Assembly: GCA_946497265.1 (NCBI GenBank)
Contig: CAMMKL010000139.1
Span: 1 to 6,025, forward strand
Reading direction: 5' to 3'
Source of the DNA: an uncultured Clostridia bacterium
GTDB lineage: Bacteria; Bacillota; Clostridia; Oscillospirales; Acutalibacteraceae
Length of the DNA stretch: 6,025 nt
How positions within the stretch are numbered: position 1 is the first letter of the stretch; each line of letters opens with the position of its first letter. Shown here piece by piece: positions 6,004 through 6,025 of this stretch. The position numbers and the translations under genes were made by a program. Below the pieces are notes generated by a model, which saw only the letters and a program-made list of their open reading frames with translations, ran no database searches and was not told the DNA's origin.

Positions 6004-6025
6004 TTACAAGGTTGGTGTTATCCCT
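6004..6025 (-). CDS. Possible last codons of an upstream minus-strand gene (off-window)
   Basis: One minus-strand frame reads GITPTL and then TAA at 6004-6006, with the terminator stem starting 3 bases later. The placement of a stop directly before a terminator suggests the 3' end of a gene lying to the right of the window. Only six codons are visible, so neither the gene nor its function can be named. Confidence 0.22.

Noticed and set aside
5792..6004. 70-codon minus-strand ORF
   Set aside because: It starts inside the terminator hairpin, has no ribosome binding site, and its N-terminal residues are simply the translation of the hairpin and T-run.
5501..6025. CcpA cre site, riboswitch or CRISPR-like repeats in the upstream region
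   Set aside because: Looked for the cre consensus, known aptamer cores and regularly repeated units; none is present beyond the short palindromes already listed.

Overview
This window carries most of a bacterial glycogen biosynthesis operon, read entirely on the minus strand in the order glgB - glgC - glgD - glgA (right to left). The pairing of a catalytic ADP-glucose pyrophosphorylase gene (glgC) with its degenerate paralogue glgD, the strong GGAGG-type ribosome binding sites, and the protein sequences point to a Firmicute, most likely a member of the Clostridia. That assignment comes from family knowledge and not from any rRNA or marker gene in the window.

Layout: positions 1-966 hold the N-terminal 305 codons of glgA (glycogen synthase, GTG start). 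Its reading frame then continues in frame into about 17 codons at the left edge that do not look like GlgA and instead read like the urease alpha subunit (UreC). Positions 967-1061 form a 95-base gap with a long nested hairpin. Then come glgD (1062-2177), glgC (2164-3393, overlapping glgD by 14 bases) and glgB (3422-5500). Positions 5501-6025 are upstream DNA: a good sigma-A-type promoter for the operon at 5538-5566, three short dyad-symmetric sites between 5619 and 5680, a weak 23-codon small ORF, and at the far right a terminator-like hairpin next to what may be the last codons of another minus-strand gene.

How it works together: GlgC makes ADP-glucose from glucose-1-phosphate and ATP. GlgD is a non-catalytic-looking partner that in studied Firmicutes modulates GlgC. 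GlgA adds glucose from ADP-glucose to the growing alpha-1,4 chain, and GlgB introduces the alpha-1,6 branches. Tight spacing, one gene overlap and one strong promoter imply a single transcript, with the glgD-glgA hairpin as a possible point where glgA output is set separately.

Most of the window is ordinary housekeeping metabolism. The items that deserve a second look are the glgA/ureC-like junction at about 49-57 (probable assembly chimera or a real rearrangement), the 56-residue Lys/Arg-rich tail on GlgB, the nested hairpin whose wobble pairs work only in the sense-strand RNA, and the cluster of palindromes upstream of the promoter. I found no evidence of a new defence, mobile or RNA-guided system.
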